DNA of 6,186 nt from JAYKGU01 sp035285585. GTDB lineage: Bacteria > Cyanobacteriota > Cyanobacteriia > CAKZMO01. The DNA is taken from assembly GCA_035285585.1 (NCBI GenBank), contig JAYKGU010000092.1:1-6186 (forward strand), given 5' to 3'. Below, one piece after another: positions 1-5,015 of this stretch. The notes below the pieces were generated by a model. It worked only from the letters and a program-made list of their open reading frames with translations. It was not told the origin of the DNA and did not search any database. How positions within the stretch are numbered: position 1 is the stretch's first letter; every line of letters begins with the position of its first letter. Made by a program: the position numbers and the translations under genes.

Positions 1-34
1 GCTTTCCTTAAAATCTGATTGTGCCAGTTCCAAA

Positions 35-67
35 TTTCTCCCCCGCATCTCCCCCATTTCTCCCCCA
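35..67. repeat. Three tandem 11-bp repeats, core TCTCCCCC
   Basis: The core TCTCCCCC occurs at 37-44, 48-55 and 59-66, an exact 11-bp period with three variable bases between copies. On the minus strand this reads as three GGGGGAGA blocks lying downstream of the tRNA-Ser 3' end. The period is close to one helical turn. No function is known to me, and it may be simple-sequence drift. Confidence 0.6.
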
Positions 68-86
68 AAAAGGGCCTAAATCACCT

Positions 87-117
87 GTACTCAGCGTAGA
101 TTTTGAGCGCTGAGTGC
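87..117. other. Inverted repeat downstream of tRNA-Ser
   Basis: ACTCAGCG at 89-96 pairs perfectly with CGCTGAGT at 108-115 across an 11-nt loop. One further G-C pair (87/117) lies beyond a mismatch. It sits 44 nt beyond the tRNA 3' end in the minus direction and could help end the tRNA transcript. No T-run follows directly; the nearest, CTTTTT on the minus strand, is about 15 nt further on. It is therefore not a textbook intrinsic terminator. Confidence 0.35.
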
Positions 118-160
118 GGCAAGGGTACCGTTGGAAATCTTCACGGGAAGCGGGTTTGGA

Positions 161-247
161 CGGAGAGGGGGGGATTCGAACCCCCGTTAGGTTTGACCCT
201 AAAACAGATTTCGAGTCTGCCGCATTCAACCACTCTGCCACCTCTCC
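161..247 (-). tRNA. tRNA-Ser, anticodon CGA (decodes UCG)
   Basis: Read on the minus strand, the 87-nt gene folds into a complete class II tRNA. The seven-pair acceptor stem is GGAGAGG with CCTCTCC. A D-arm follows, then an anticodon loop CTCGAAA with anticodon CGA (plus-strand bases 211-213). The long variable arm pairs TTAGG with CCTAA, and the T-arm is GGGGG-TTCGAAT-CCCCC. The long variable arm and discriminator base G73 (complement of base 161) fit serine identity. CCA is not encoded: the following bases read TCC, so the end must be added by the CCA-adding enzyme. A sigma70-type promoter lies about 65 bp upstream. I find no second copy of the tRNA 3' end in the window, so nothing suggests an integrated element. 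Confidence 0.97.
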
Positions 248-311
248 AGGTGGGGGGAATTCAATGAGAGATATTCACAGGAATTTAAGGACTACTAGAG
301 TCCGGTATGCC

Positions 312-341
312 ATTATATTTGATGATCGGTGCAAACGTAAA
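312..341 (-). promoter_or_regulatory. Predicted promoter for tRNA-Ser
   Basis: On the minus strand a perfect -10 TATAAT (317-312) is preceded, after an 18-bp spacer, by TTTACG (341-336), which matches four of six -35 consensus bases. The expected start near 305 gives a leader of roughly 58 nt before the mature tRNA 5' end, to be removed by RNase P. It also lies just beyond the stop of the 153-residue gene, so the tRNA need not depend on readthrough. Confidence 0.6.
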
Positions 342-367
342 GGTCGAACCAGGTAGCGTGCAGGTTT

Positions 368-388
368 AAGGAGGCGATCGCCCCTTTT
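368..388. terminator. Possible terminator hairpin built on a HIP1 palindrome
   Basis: The HIP1-containing palindrome GGCGATCGCC (373-382) is extended by AAGG on the left and CCTT on the right. This gives a GC-rich stem of about seven pairs with a single bulge and a GATC loop. It starts right at the stop of the minus-strand 153-residue gene. In the plus direction it is followed by TTTT; in the minus direction the tail is only CCTTAAA. Termination of the minus-strand gene is plausible but weakly supported. Confidence 0.3.
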
Positions 389-848
389 AAAATAAGCCAG
401 CCGTGGCACCCAGGAGCTGTTGTCGCCACCGCAGCAGCTTTCTGTGGATGGGTGAGGTGTTGTGGAAATGAGCGATCGCGTCTTGTAGATTCGTCAACGT
501 TTGCAGGTAAGACTGCCGATAAATCTGGATGCTGTTGAGGCAGGCGACCGTTCCGGCTGGGTCAGCGCCGTGTTCTTCTGCTAGATGAATTAGCATTTCG
601 ACATAAAGCAGCATGGCCCTCGCTACTTCCCAGGCCCGTTGCCAGAGATCCTGTTCGGGTGAGCGGCGATATTGTCTTTGAAGGCGGGGGATTTCTCCCC
701 AGGTTTGCTCTAGCCGTCGGTACTGGTCTCGAATACGCCGCAGTTGGAGCTGAATCGATTCTACAGAGGCTGGTAATTGTAACAGGGTCTGTTCATCAAT
801 CATCTGTAGATTTGAAACAAAATTTTGAAGGTTTTGTGATACGGCCAT
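387..848 (-). CDS. Hypothetical 153-residue helical protein
   Basis: I do not recognise this protein. It starts at ATG 848 and ends at TAA 387-389. It has no signal peptide or clear membrane span. The sequence looks almost entirely helical, with heptad-like spacing of Leu, Ile and Gln. An early basic, Gln/Arg-rich stretch (residues about 32-63, including IQLQLRRIRDQYRRLEQTW) could form a coiled coil. A more hydrophobic helix follows at about 73-90 (WEVARAMLLYVEMLIHLAEE). The C-terminal third is rich in Gln, His and Arg and ends in RWRQQLLGATAGLF. A soluble helical-bundle or scaffold protein is the most that can be inferred. There is no clear Shine-Dalgarno sequence before the start; a TATAAT lies about 78 bp upstream. 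Codon choice resembles its neighbours and two HIP1 sites lie in or next to it, so it does not look newly acquired. Confidence 0.72.
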   Translation of the reverse strand: MAVSQNLQNFVSNLQMIDEQTLLQLPASVESIQLQLRRIRDQYRRLEQTWGEIPRLQRQYRRSPEQDLWQRAWEVARAMLLYVEMLIHLAEEHGADPAGTVACLNSIQIYRQSYLQTLTNLQDAIAHFHNTSPIHRKLLRWRQQLLGATAGLF

Positions 849-925
849 AGCTGAACTAAAAGTAGATGCAATTTATGAAGCTGAAAGGTGAAGCCGAAAC
901 GATACGCATTATTTTTTTGTAAAGT

Positions 926-931
926 ATTATA
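926..931 (-). promoter_or_regulatory. Candidate -10 box for the 153-residue gene
   Basis: The minus strand carries a perfect TATAAT at 931-926, about 78 bp before the ATG at 848. No good -35 lies at 16-18 bp; the nearest is TTCCCC at a 19-bp spacing. It would be a -10-dependent promoter needing an activator. The overlapping AT-rich sequence also offers TATTAT and TATAAA on the plus strand, so its direction is not certain. Confidence 0.35.
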
Positions 932-1064
932 AATCGATAGGGAATTTACTGGGGAACCATGTGCCACCCATTCATCGTTAAATTAGATTACTCATGGGTG
1001 ATCTACTGTGGCTGCACAGGTTCCTGCCCATCAGGTGCATGGGTATAGCATTACGTAATTCTGC

Positions 1065-1102
1065 GGCAAATTTATATTTTTTATAAAAATAAAGTATTTG
1101 CC
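1065..1102. other. AT-rich inverted repeat
   Basis: GGCAAAT (1065-1071) pairs with ATTTGCC (1096-1102). Nested inside is TTTATA (1071-1076) with TATAAA (1082-1087) around a T5 loop. The two stems share a base at 1071, so they are partly alternative. It may be an operator or a stable RNA element; nothing in the sequence decides between these. Confidence 0.5.
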
Positions 1103-1128
1103 AATTCAAAATTCCCATGAGGTTTTGG

Positions 1129-1251
1129 ATGCCGAAACTCCGCAAATTTTTTGAGAGTTCCTCAAGTGGAGGTGTGGTGGAAGGAGACGTTGAGGCAGGG
1201 AGGCGTGATTTTTCAGGAACGATTGGTGCGGTCGATGGTAGACACAGTTAG
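1129..1251 (+). CDS. Speculative 40-residue small ORF
   Basis: An ATG at 1129 is preceded by GAGG at a six-base spacing, a sensible ribosome-binding site, and the frame stays open to TAG 1249-1251. The peptide begins MPKLRKFFESSSSGGV and ends AVDGRHS. It is basic at the N-terminus and otherwise featureless, and I do not recognise it. A 40-codon frame is readily expected by chance. A second plus-strand frame overlaps it, open from 1121 to 1273, with a possible TTG start at 1151 and a segment VEVWWKETLRQGGVIFQERL. That frame has a more gene-like composition and could be a decayed gene end. At most one of the two can be real. Confidence 0.15.
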   Translation: MPKLRKFFESSSSGGVVEGDVEAGRRDFSGTIGAVDGRHS

Positions 1252-1260
1252 CGATCGCCC

Positions 1261-1278
1261 AATTACGAAGTAGTAATT
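1261..1278. other. Small inverted repeat after comEC
   Basis: AATTAC (1261-1266) pairs with GTAATT (1273-1278) over a six-base loop, 26 bp past the comEC stop in its direction of transcription. The stem is AT-rich. On the minus strand it is followed by GGGCG rather than T residues, so it is a poor intrinsic terminator for comEC. In the plus direction the tail CTTTATTT is T-rich, which would suit a transcript coming from the spacer. Confidence 0.3.
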
Positions 1279-1303
1279 CTTTATTTAAGCAAATTCCTTT
1301 GGC

Positions 1304-3637
1304 TTAAAGTGTTGCATCTCCAGCAGAACTGAGAGCCGGTTGGATGCCCTGGGCTTCTGTCCACTGAATAGCACCATCGACGCCAGTGACGAAGAGGTCA
1401 ATTTTCTGCTCCTCGAACCAGCTCTGGCTGACGGGGTCAACCTGCTTGGAGGAGGCGATCGCCCTTTGTGGATTAACCACTGACAGGAAATTCGGATCGA
1501 GGCGGTCACCAGCCCACCAGAGTAAGTCACAGTCCAGGCCAGCCAGTTGCGGCAGATCTGGGGGGGTGTCCGGTGGAACAGGGGAGTTTGTGTCCACCAT
1601 CAGCCAGGGTTGCTCCTCAATTTGCAGATGTAGCACAAACGGGCGAGCGGCTATCAATTGTATTGACACATTCCCTAGAAAAAGAGGTTGCTGGGGGAGG
1701 AGAGTTATGGGAGACCCAGGAGCTGAAAGGGTTTGAGGGGGCGGGTTTTCAGGGCCAGGGGGTTCTGGAGGGGCGATCGCCGGAGCATAGAGTGTTTGCA
1801 CAGGAACGGTTTGCTGGGTAGGGTGCCAGTCAGCCGGATTTGGGGTGGGGAGGCGGGAAGCGATCGCCCAGTCAATCTGGTTGATGCCCTGCTGCCTGAG
1901 GAAGGGCTGCAGGGTGTACTGGGTGGTTGACGGGGAGGCGTAGCCAATGATCCCCACGGTGCCGCGATCCTGGATTACCAGCACGGGGTCCTGATCGGCA
2001 GCGAGAACAGTGAGACGGAGGCGAGAAGTCTGGATGTACCAGCCGGGGATCACCACCACCGCCAGGGCGATCGCCCCCAGTAGCACCCGGAGACGCCGAT
2101 CCCGGCGCAGCCAGACTAAACCAAACAGGCTATAGACCAATAGGAGCTGGAGCAAAGAAAGGCTGCCAGCGGCAAAGGAACTGTAGGGCAGGCGGTTGAA
2201 GCTGTTCACCACGACAATCAGCAGATGGATAGGGAAATAGAGCAGGCTTGCCAGCAGGCTCCCCAGGCTGGGAAGCACCCCGGCGATCGCCCCGCTCACC
2301 ATGCCCCCCAGGCTAATCAGGGTAATCAGGGGAGTAGTCAATCCGTTGAGCAACAGGCTGTAGGGGGGCACGACGCCAAAGACGAAGAGCTGGAGCGGCA
2401 GCGTCCAGAGGATGGCGGCGATGGGGACAGCCAGGACGGTGGCGATCGCCGGAGGCATCCAGTCCAGTTTTTTCACCAGCGGGGGGACGGTGACGATTAG
2501 CCCGAGGGTGGCGAGGAAGCTGAACTGAAAGCCCAGGTCCCAGATCCAGAGGGGGTTGGCGAGGAGAATGAGCACCGCTGCCCAGAGGAGCACCGCCAGG
2601 GGTCGAGTTTTTCGCTCCAGCAGGGGAGCGGTGAGGGCCGCCAGCCCCATAATGGCAGCGCGAATCACGGAGGCCTGGAGGCCGGTCATACTGATGTAGG
2701 CCAGCAGGGTGAGGCTGCTGATTACGACGCGATCGCGGGGAGCCAGTCGGGCGGACAGGGCCAGCACCAGTCCCAGCAGCAGGGAGACGTGGAAGCCGGA
2801 GGCGGCCAGGGTGTGGGCCAGTCCGGCCTGGGTAAAGGCGTCCCGCAGCTCGTAGGGCAGATCAACTGCCCGTCTTCCCAGCACCATAGCGCTCAACAGC
2901 GTGCCAGCGGGGGTGCCCAATCCGGCTTCCAGGGCGTGGACGATGCGGCGGCGGATGCGCCAGGGGATGGGTGGCGTCTGATTGGGACGCATGACCTCCA
3001 CCCACTCCCCCGCCAGCCCTTCAAAGATTCCCTGGCGAGCCAGGTAGGCCTGAAAGTCAAAGCCGCCGGGATTTTGGGCGGCTCGGGGGGTGTAGAGCGA
3101 TCCCCGAATGGCGACTTCGATGCCAGGGAAAAGGACGGGCGATTTGAAGTGGGGAGTGGTTACATAAAGGACATCGCGGCAGGGAAAGCTCTGGGGCGTA
3201 ATCGATTGGGAGACGCGATCGCACGGCGCATCAGGGTCGGGGGCAGGGTAAACCGTGGTGGCCTTTAGCTCAAAGCGAAAGCGCCCATTGCGAGTAAGCT
3301 GGGGATCTTTCAAAATGTTGCCGTGGACGCAGATGGCTGCAGACGGCTGGGCGGATAAGGTTGCCAGCGTTTCCTGAAGATTGACGGGAGGGGCTACGGG
3401 CAGCCGCAGGTATAGGTACAGGCTGGCGAGGCTGGCGACCAGTCCGGCGATCGCCCATCCCCCTGGCCCTGGCCCTTTGCGCCAGATCCGGGGCACACTG
3501 AGCGCTAAACCAGTGCCAACCAGCAACGGGGCGATCGCCCCCACCGTCACGCTGAGTGGATCAGCGCCAATCCAGCCCGTTATCAGCAAGCCGACCAGGT
3601 AGGCCAGGCCAACCCCATAGCCGATCACCGTATTCAT
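1304..3637 (-). CDS. comEC: ComEC/Rec2 family DNA-uptake channel (competence protein)
   Basis: This 777-residue inner-membrane protein belongs to the ComEC/Rec2 family, which carries single-stranded DNA into the cytoplasm during natural transformation. Two or three N-terminal helices (residues about 8-78) precede a DUF4131-type soluble region with the family signature NPGGFDFQAYLARQGI at 189-204. Cys139 and Cys153 could form a disulfide there. The Competence domain spans about 230-510, with LLSAMVLGRR (247-256), GLAHTLAASGFHV (272-284), ASVIRAAIMG (322-331) and DLGFQFSFLATLGL (367-380). The C-terminal part (about 540-777) aligns in order with the usual metallo-beta-lactamase-like domain but lacks the DVGQGD, HxHxDH and HHGS motifs. 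It also carries a Pro-rich insert at about 618-643. ATG 3637 is supported by AGGTG five bases upstream. The gene holds ten HIP1 sites. Domain order and length are normal, so it is probably a functional channel. Confidence 0.95.
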   Translation of the reverse strand: MNTVIGYGVGLAYLVGLLITGWIGADPLSVTVGAIAPLLVGTGLALSVPRIWRKGPGPGGWAIAGLVASLASLYLYLRLPVAPPVNLQETLATLSAQPSAAICVHGNILKDPQLTRNGRFRFELKATTVYPAPDPDAPCDRVSQSITPQSFPCRDVLYVTTPHFKSPVLFPGIEVAIRGSLYTPRAAQNPGGFDFQAYLARQGIFEGLAGEWVEVMRPNQTPPIPWRIRRRIVHALEAGLGTPAGTLLSAMVLGRRAVDLPYELRDAFTQAGLAHTLAASGFHVSLLLGLVLALSARLAPRDRVVISSLTLLAYISMTGLQASVIRAAIMGLAALTAPLLERKTRPLAVLLWAAVLILLANPLWIWDLGFQFSFLATLGLIVTVPPLVKKLDWMPPAIATVLAVPIAAILWTLPLQLFVFGVVPPYSLLLNGLTTPLITLISLGGMVSGAIAGVLPSLGSLLASLLYFPIHLLIVVVNSFNRLPYSSFAAGSLSLLQLLLVYSLFGLVWLRRDRRLRVLLGAIALAVVVIPGWYIQTSRLRLTVLAADQDPVLVIQDRGTVGIIGYASPSTTQYTLQPFLRQQGINQIDWAIASRLPTPNPADWHPTQQTVPVQTLYAPAIAPPEPPGPENPPPQTLSAPGSPITLLPQQPLFLGNVSIQLIAARPFVLHLQIEEQPWLMVDTNSPVPPDTPPDLPQLAGLDCDLLWWAGDRLDPNFLSVVNPQRAIASSKQVDPVSQSWFEEQKIDLFVTGVDGAIQWTEAQGIQPALSSAGDATL

Positions 3638-3756
3638 AGATGCACCTGAAAGATTGGGAGAGTGACACCCACGACAAGTCGCCGCCGATGTCGCCTCCAG
3701 TATTCCCAGGGTGGATGAAGATTTGCCTCCTTCAACAAAATTTAAGGAAGGGGTTG
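3638..3756 (-). other. Spacer between the DUF4079-like gene and comEC
   Basis: This 119-bp gap lies between two genes in the same orientation. On the minus strand it contains a perfect AAGGAGG (3732-3726) with no ATG, GTG or TTG at a usable distance. Next to comEC it has AGGTG, the likely comEC ribosome-binding site. No T-tailed hairpin and no good promoter is visible, so co-transcription of the two genes is plausible. Confidence 0.4.
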
Positions 3757-4260
3757 CTAGATCGCCAGCCCCAGCTTCAGCCCCAGGATCGCGTGGAGAA
3801 ACATCAGGCAGAGGGCGGTGCTGCCCAGATAGGCGTGGGCGGTGCGGGCGGTGGAGGTGTCTTTGCCGAAGCCGAAAAGGGCGATCGCCCCGTTCATCGC
3901 CAGCAGGATGAGGACTGCTGACCCCGTCCAGAAATGGGGGCTTTCGAAAATCGGCTGCCGCTGCATCACCAGGGACAGCACGCCGCCTGTGTATCCCGCC
4001 GCCATAAAGCCTGCCATCATAGGGGCGAGAATGCGGTGGTCTTTTTTGCTTTTGGCAATGGTATCCGGGTCAGAGACCGTACGAATGCGCCAGCCCGCCA
4101 GCCCAACGTAGCTACCCAACACAAACACCACGATGCCCATCATCAGGGGATGGCCCCAGTGGACGATGGGTTCGGGTACGCCCAGGCTGCGAAACCAGGC
4201 GGCAATGGGTTCCAAAAGATTACTCAATTGATTCGCGATGGCCATACCTTTTATTGACAT
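3757..4260 (-). CDS. DUF4079-like four-helix membrane protein
   Basis: The 167-residue protein resembles the DUF4079 family of cyanobacterial membrane proteins; the family assignment is from memory of its pattern. After a soluble N-terminus come four hydrophobic helices at about 38-57, 77-98, 111-131 and 143-164. Six histidines sit at or near the helix ends: His34 and His37 (HWGHP), His75 (KKDHR), His109 (SPHFW), His142 (AHAYLG) and His156 (FLHAILG). This arrangement recalls cytochrome b561-like or ferric-reductase-like heme ligands, so heme or metal binding is a reasonable inference but unproven. ATG 4260 has no strong ribosome-binding site. The in-frame ATG at 4245 has AAAAGG only one base upstream, too close, so the longer form is preferred. 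The gene lies upstream of comEC on the same strand, yet no functional tie to DNA uptake is evident. Confidence 0.82.
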   Translation of the reverse strand: MSIKGMAIANQLSNLLEPIAAWFRSLGVPEPIVHWGHPLMMGIVVFVLGSYVGLAGWRIRTVSDPDTIAKSKKDHRILAPMMAGFMAAGYTGGVLSLVMQRQPIFESPHFWTGSAVLILLAMNGAIALFGFGKDTSTARTAHAYLGSTALCLMFLHAILGLKLGLAI

Positions 4261-4332
4261 CTATCTAAAGTACAATCTCTGAAATTAAGATTTGTTGAAA
4301 ACATTTTACAAAATCTAGCCTCAGAGAAAGTT
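4261..4332. promoter_or_regulatory. Divergent promoter region, DUF4079-like gene and NUDIX gene
   Basis: Both transcripts must start in or near this 72-bp AT-rich spacer. On the plus strand TACAAT (4271-4276) matches five of six -10 bases and would give a leader of about 50 nt for the NUDIX gene; no -35 stands at the right distance. On the minus strand TTGTAA (4311-4306) and CTTAAT (4289-4284), 16 bp apart, each match four of six bases. Neither call is strong, but the divergent layout makes a regulatory role nearly certain. Confidence 0.45.
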
Positions 4333-4767
4333 ATGGCAGTGAGACTGCGGGTCAGCGTTGTTGGACTATTTGTGCATCCAGGGGAGTCGCCGGAGGTGCT
4401 GCTGCTGCACCAGATTACTCCCCCCGAACCCAACTGCTGGGACTTGCCAGGGGGCGGAATTAATCCGGAAGAACCCCTTCTAGATGGCCTGCGGCGGGAG
4501 GTGCGAGAGGAAACGGGGCTGGTCAACTTTGACGTCGAGCGCGTGATCACGGTAGTGGAAGGCTTTTTTTTGGAACCGGACGGTAACCTGCTGCACGGGA
4601 TCAATATTGTCTATCAATGTTCCGTGTTGCCCAAACCGATGATTTTCAACAGCACCGACCCGGAAGTTGGGCCATGGGGGATTCGCTGGCTGCCCATCGC
4701 TAACCTGACGCCGGGACAATGCTCTACCCGCGCCTGGCGATCGCTCGTTGCCGCCGGTTACCGCTGA
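4333..4767 (+). CDS. NUDIX hydrolase
   Basis: This 144-residue protein is a single-domain NUDIX hydrolase, a family that cleaves nucleoside diphosphates linked to another group. The full Nudix box GX5EX7REUXEEXGU is present: Gly41, Glu47, Arg55-Glu56-Val57, Glu59-Glu60 and Gly62-Leu63. The Mg2+-binding glutamates are therefore intact. The preceding WDLPGGGI strand and loop are also typical. The N-terminal strand RLRVSVVGLFVHPGE and the late segment GIRWLPIANL (about 116-125) complete the fold at usual length. The substrate cannot be read from the sequence; dNTP cleaning (MutT-like), ADP-ribose and NADH are all open. The ribosome-binding site is weak (GAGAAAG just before ATG 4333), but no other start fits the fold. 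A strong hairpin 54 nt past the stop probably ends the transcript. Confidence 0.95.
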   Translation: MAVRLRVSVVGLFVHPGESPEVLLLHQITPPEPNCWDLPGGGINPEEPLLDGLRREVREETGLVNFDVERVITVVEGFFLEPDGNLLHGINIVYQCSVLPKPMIFNSTDPEVGPWGIRWLPIANLTPGQCSTRAWRSLVAAGYR

Positions 4768-4820
4768 TAGCCAGGGAAATGTGTCCTTTCTGAAGGTATA
4801 GCCCTACGGGCTAAGGTTTG

Positions 4821-4861
4821 AGTGTGGAACCCCCGCAACGCGGGGGTTCCACACTTCTTGA
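4821..4861 (+). terminator. Strong hairpin terminator after the NUDIX gene
   Basis: AGTGTGGAACCCCCGC (4821-4836) pairs perfectly over 16 bp with 4840-4855 around the triloop AAC. The short tail TTCTT follows at 4855-4859. The stem is GC-rich and lies 54 nt past the NUDIX stop. The T-tract is weak for a classical intrinsic terminator, but stems this long often still stop polymerase or protect the 3' end. The symmetrical stem would also act on transcripts from the other strand. Confidence 0.55.
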
Positions 4862-4947
4862 ACGTCCTAACGCGAAAGCGTAGCGCCATAAGGGGGATTT
4901 TAGGGGATCGAGTGAGACTCGCTACTCAAGGCAAAACTTTTCAGACA

Positions 4948-4981
4948 TCCTCTAAGATAGAGGACGGGCTTTCTGCCGTCC
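4948..4981 (+). promoter_or_regulatory. Two mutually exclusive hairpins in the hisC leader
   Basis: TCCTCT (4948-4953) can pair with AGAGGA (4959-4964), or GGACGG (4962-4967) can pair with CCGTCC (4976-4981). Both need 4962-4964, so only one can form. The second stem ends 34 nt before the hisC ATG. The layout would allow leader-based control, but there is no T-run, no leader peptide with a His run and no known riboswitch signature. Regulation is only a possibility. Confidence 0.3.
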
Positions 4982-5003
4982 CTTGATTCTGGTGAACCCT
5001 ACT

Positions 5004-5008
5004 GGTGA
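5004..5008 (+). promoter_or_regulatory. Ribosome-binding site deciding the hisC start
   Basis: GGTGA at 5004-5008 is complementary to the 16S 3' end and lies seven bases before ATG 5016. It supports that start over the in-frame TTG 4983 and GTG 4992. Confidence 0.6.
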
Positions 5009-5015
5009 GCGCGAT

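Larger units (their letters stand above)
849..1303. other. 455-bp spacer with inverted repeats and short unproven reading frames
   Basis: No established gene is visible. The left half is AT-rich and holds several inverted repeats: CACCCAT/ATGGGTG (965-971/994-1000), CCTG/CAGG (1023-1026/1032-1035), the palindrome ATTACGTAAT (1050-1059) and GGCAAAT/ATTTGCC (1065-1071/1096-1102). It also contains three short plus-strand frames: 29 codons from ATG 959, 40 codons from ATG 1129 with GAGG six bases upstream, and an open frame ending at TAG 1271-1273. The last has G at almost every third position between 1166 and 1200. One HIP1 site is at 1251-1258. The spacer may hold promoters, a small RNA, a small gene or a decayed gene. 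Confidence 0.5.
4785..4982. repeat. Cluster of seven short hairpins before hisC
   Basis: Consecutive perfect inverted repeats fill this spacer: CCTT/AAGG (4785-4796), TAGCCC/GGGCTA (4799-4813, loop TAC), a 16-bp stem (4821-4855, loop AAC), ACGC/GCGT with a GAAA tetraloop (4870-4881), CGAGT/ACTCG (4909-4921), TCCTCT/AGAGGA (4948-4964) and GGACGG/CCGTCC (4962-4981). The last two share bases 4962-4964 and cannot both form. The density suggests a structured untranslated RNA or the remains of a small palindromic mobile repeat. No transposase accompanies it. Confidence 0.6.

Noticed and set aside
8..241. Minus-strand reading frame beginning MAEWLNAADSKSV
   Set aside because: It is the translated tRNA-Ser sequence, a well-known false call; the tRNA fold is complete.
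161..247. tRNA-Ser as an integration site of a mobile element
   Set aside because: No duplicate of the tRNA 3' end, no integrase and no phage gene is present in the window.
114..356. Plus-strand frame across the tRNA
   Set aside because: It reads antisense through the tRNA and its promoter and has no gene-like composition.
659..850. Plus-strand frame antisense to the 153-residue gene
   Set aside because: It mirrors the minus-strand gene and has no ribosome-binding site or recognisable product.
1386..3602. Several plus- and minus-strand frames overlapping comEC (for example 2225-2500 and 2789-3268)
   Set aside because: Long open frames are expected opposite a GC-rich gene; the translations are low-complexity and comEC explains the region fully.
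3726..3732. Perfect AAGGAGG on the minus strand as the ribosome-binding site of a small gene
   Set aside because: No start codon follows at a usable distance.
3640..4257. Plus-strand frames opposite the DUF4079-like gene and its spacer
   Set aside because: They are antisense shadows, including Gln- and Gly-rich translations, with no matching family.
4254..4259. Perfect TTGACA with TACAAT at 4271-4276 as a full promoter
   Set aside because: The spacing is only 11 bp, too short for sigma70; only the -10-like element is kept as a candidate.
4983..5015. TTG 4983 as the hisC start
   Set aside because: It would add 11 residues not typical of the family; ATG 5016 has GGTGA at a good distance.
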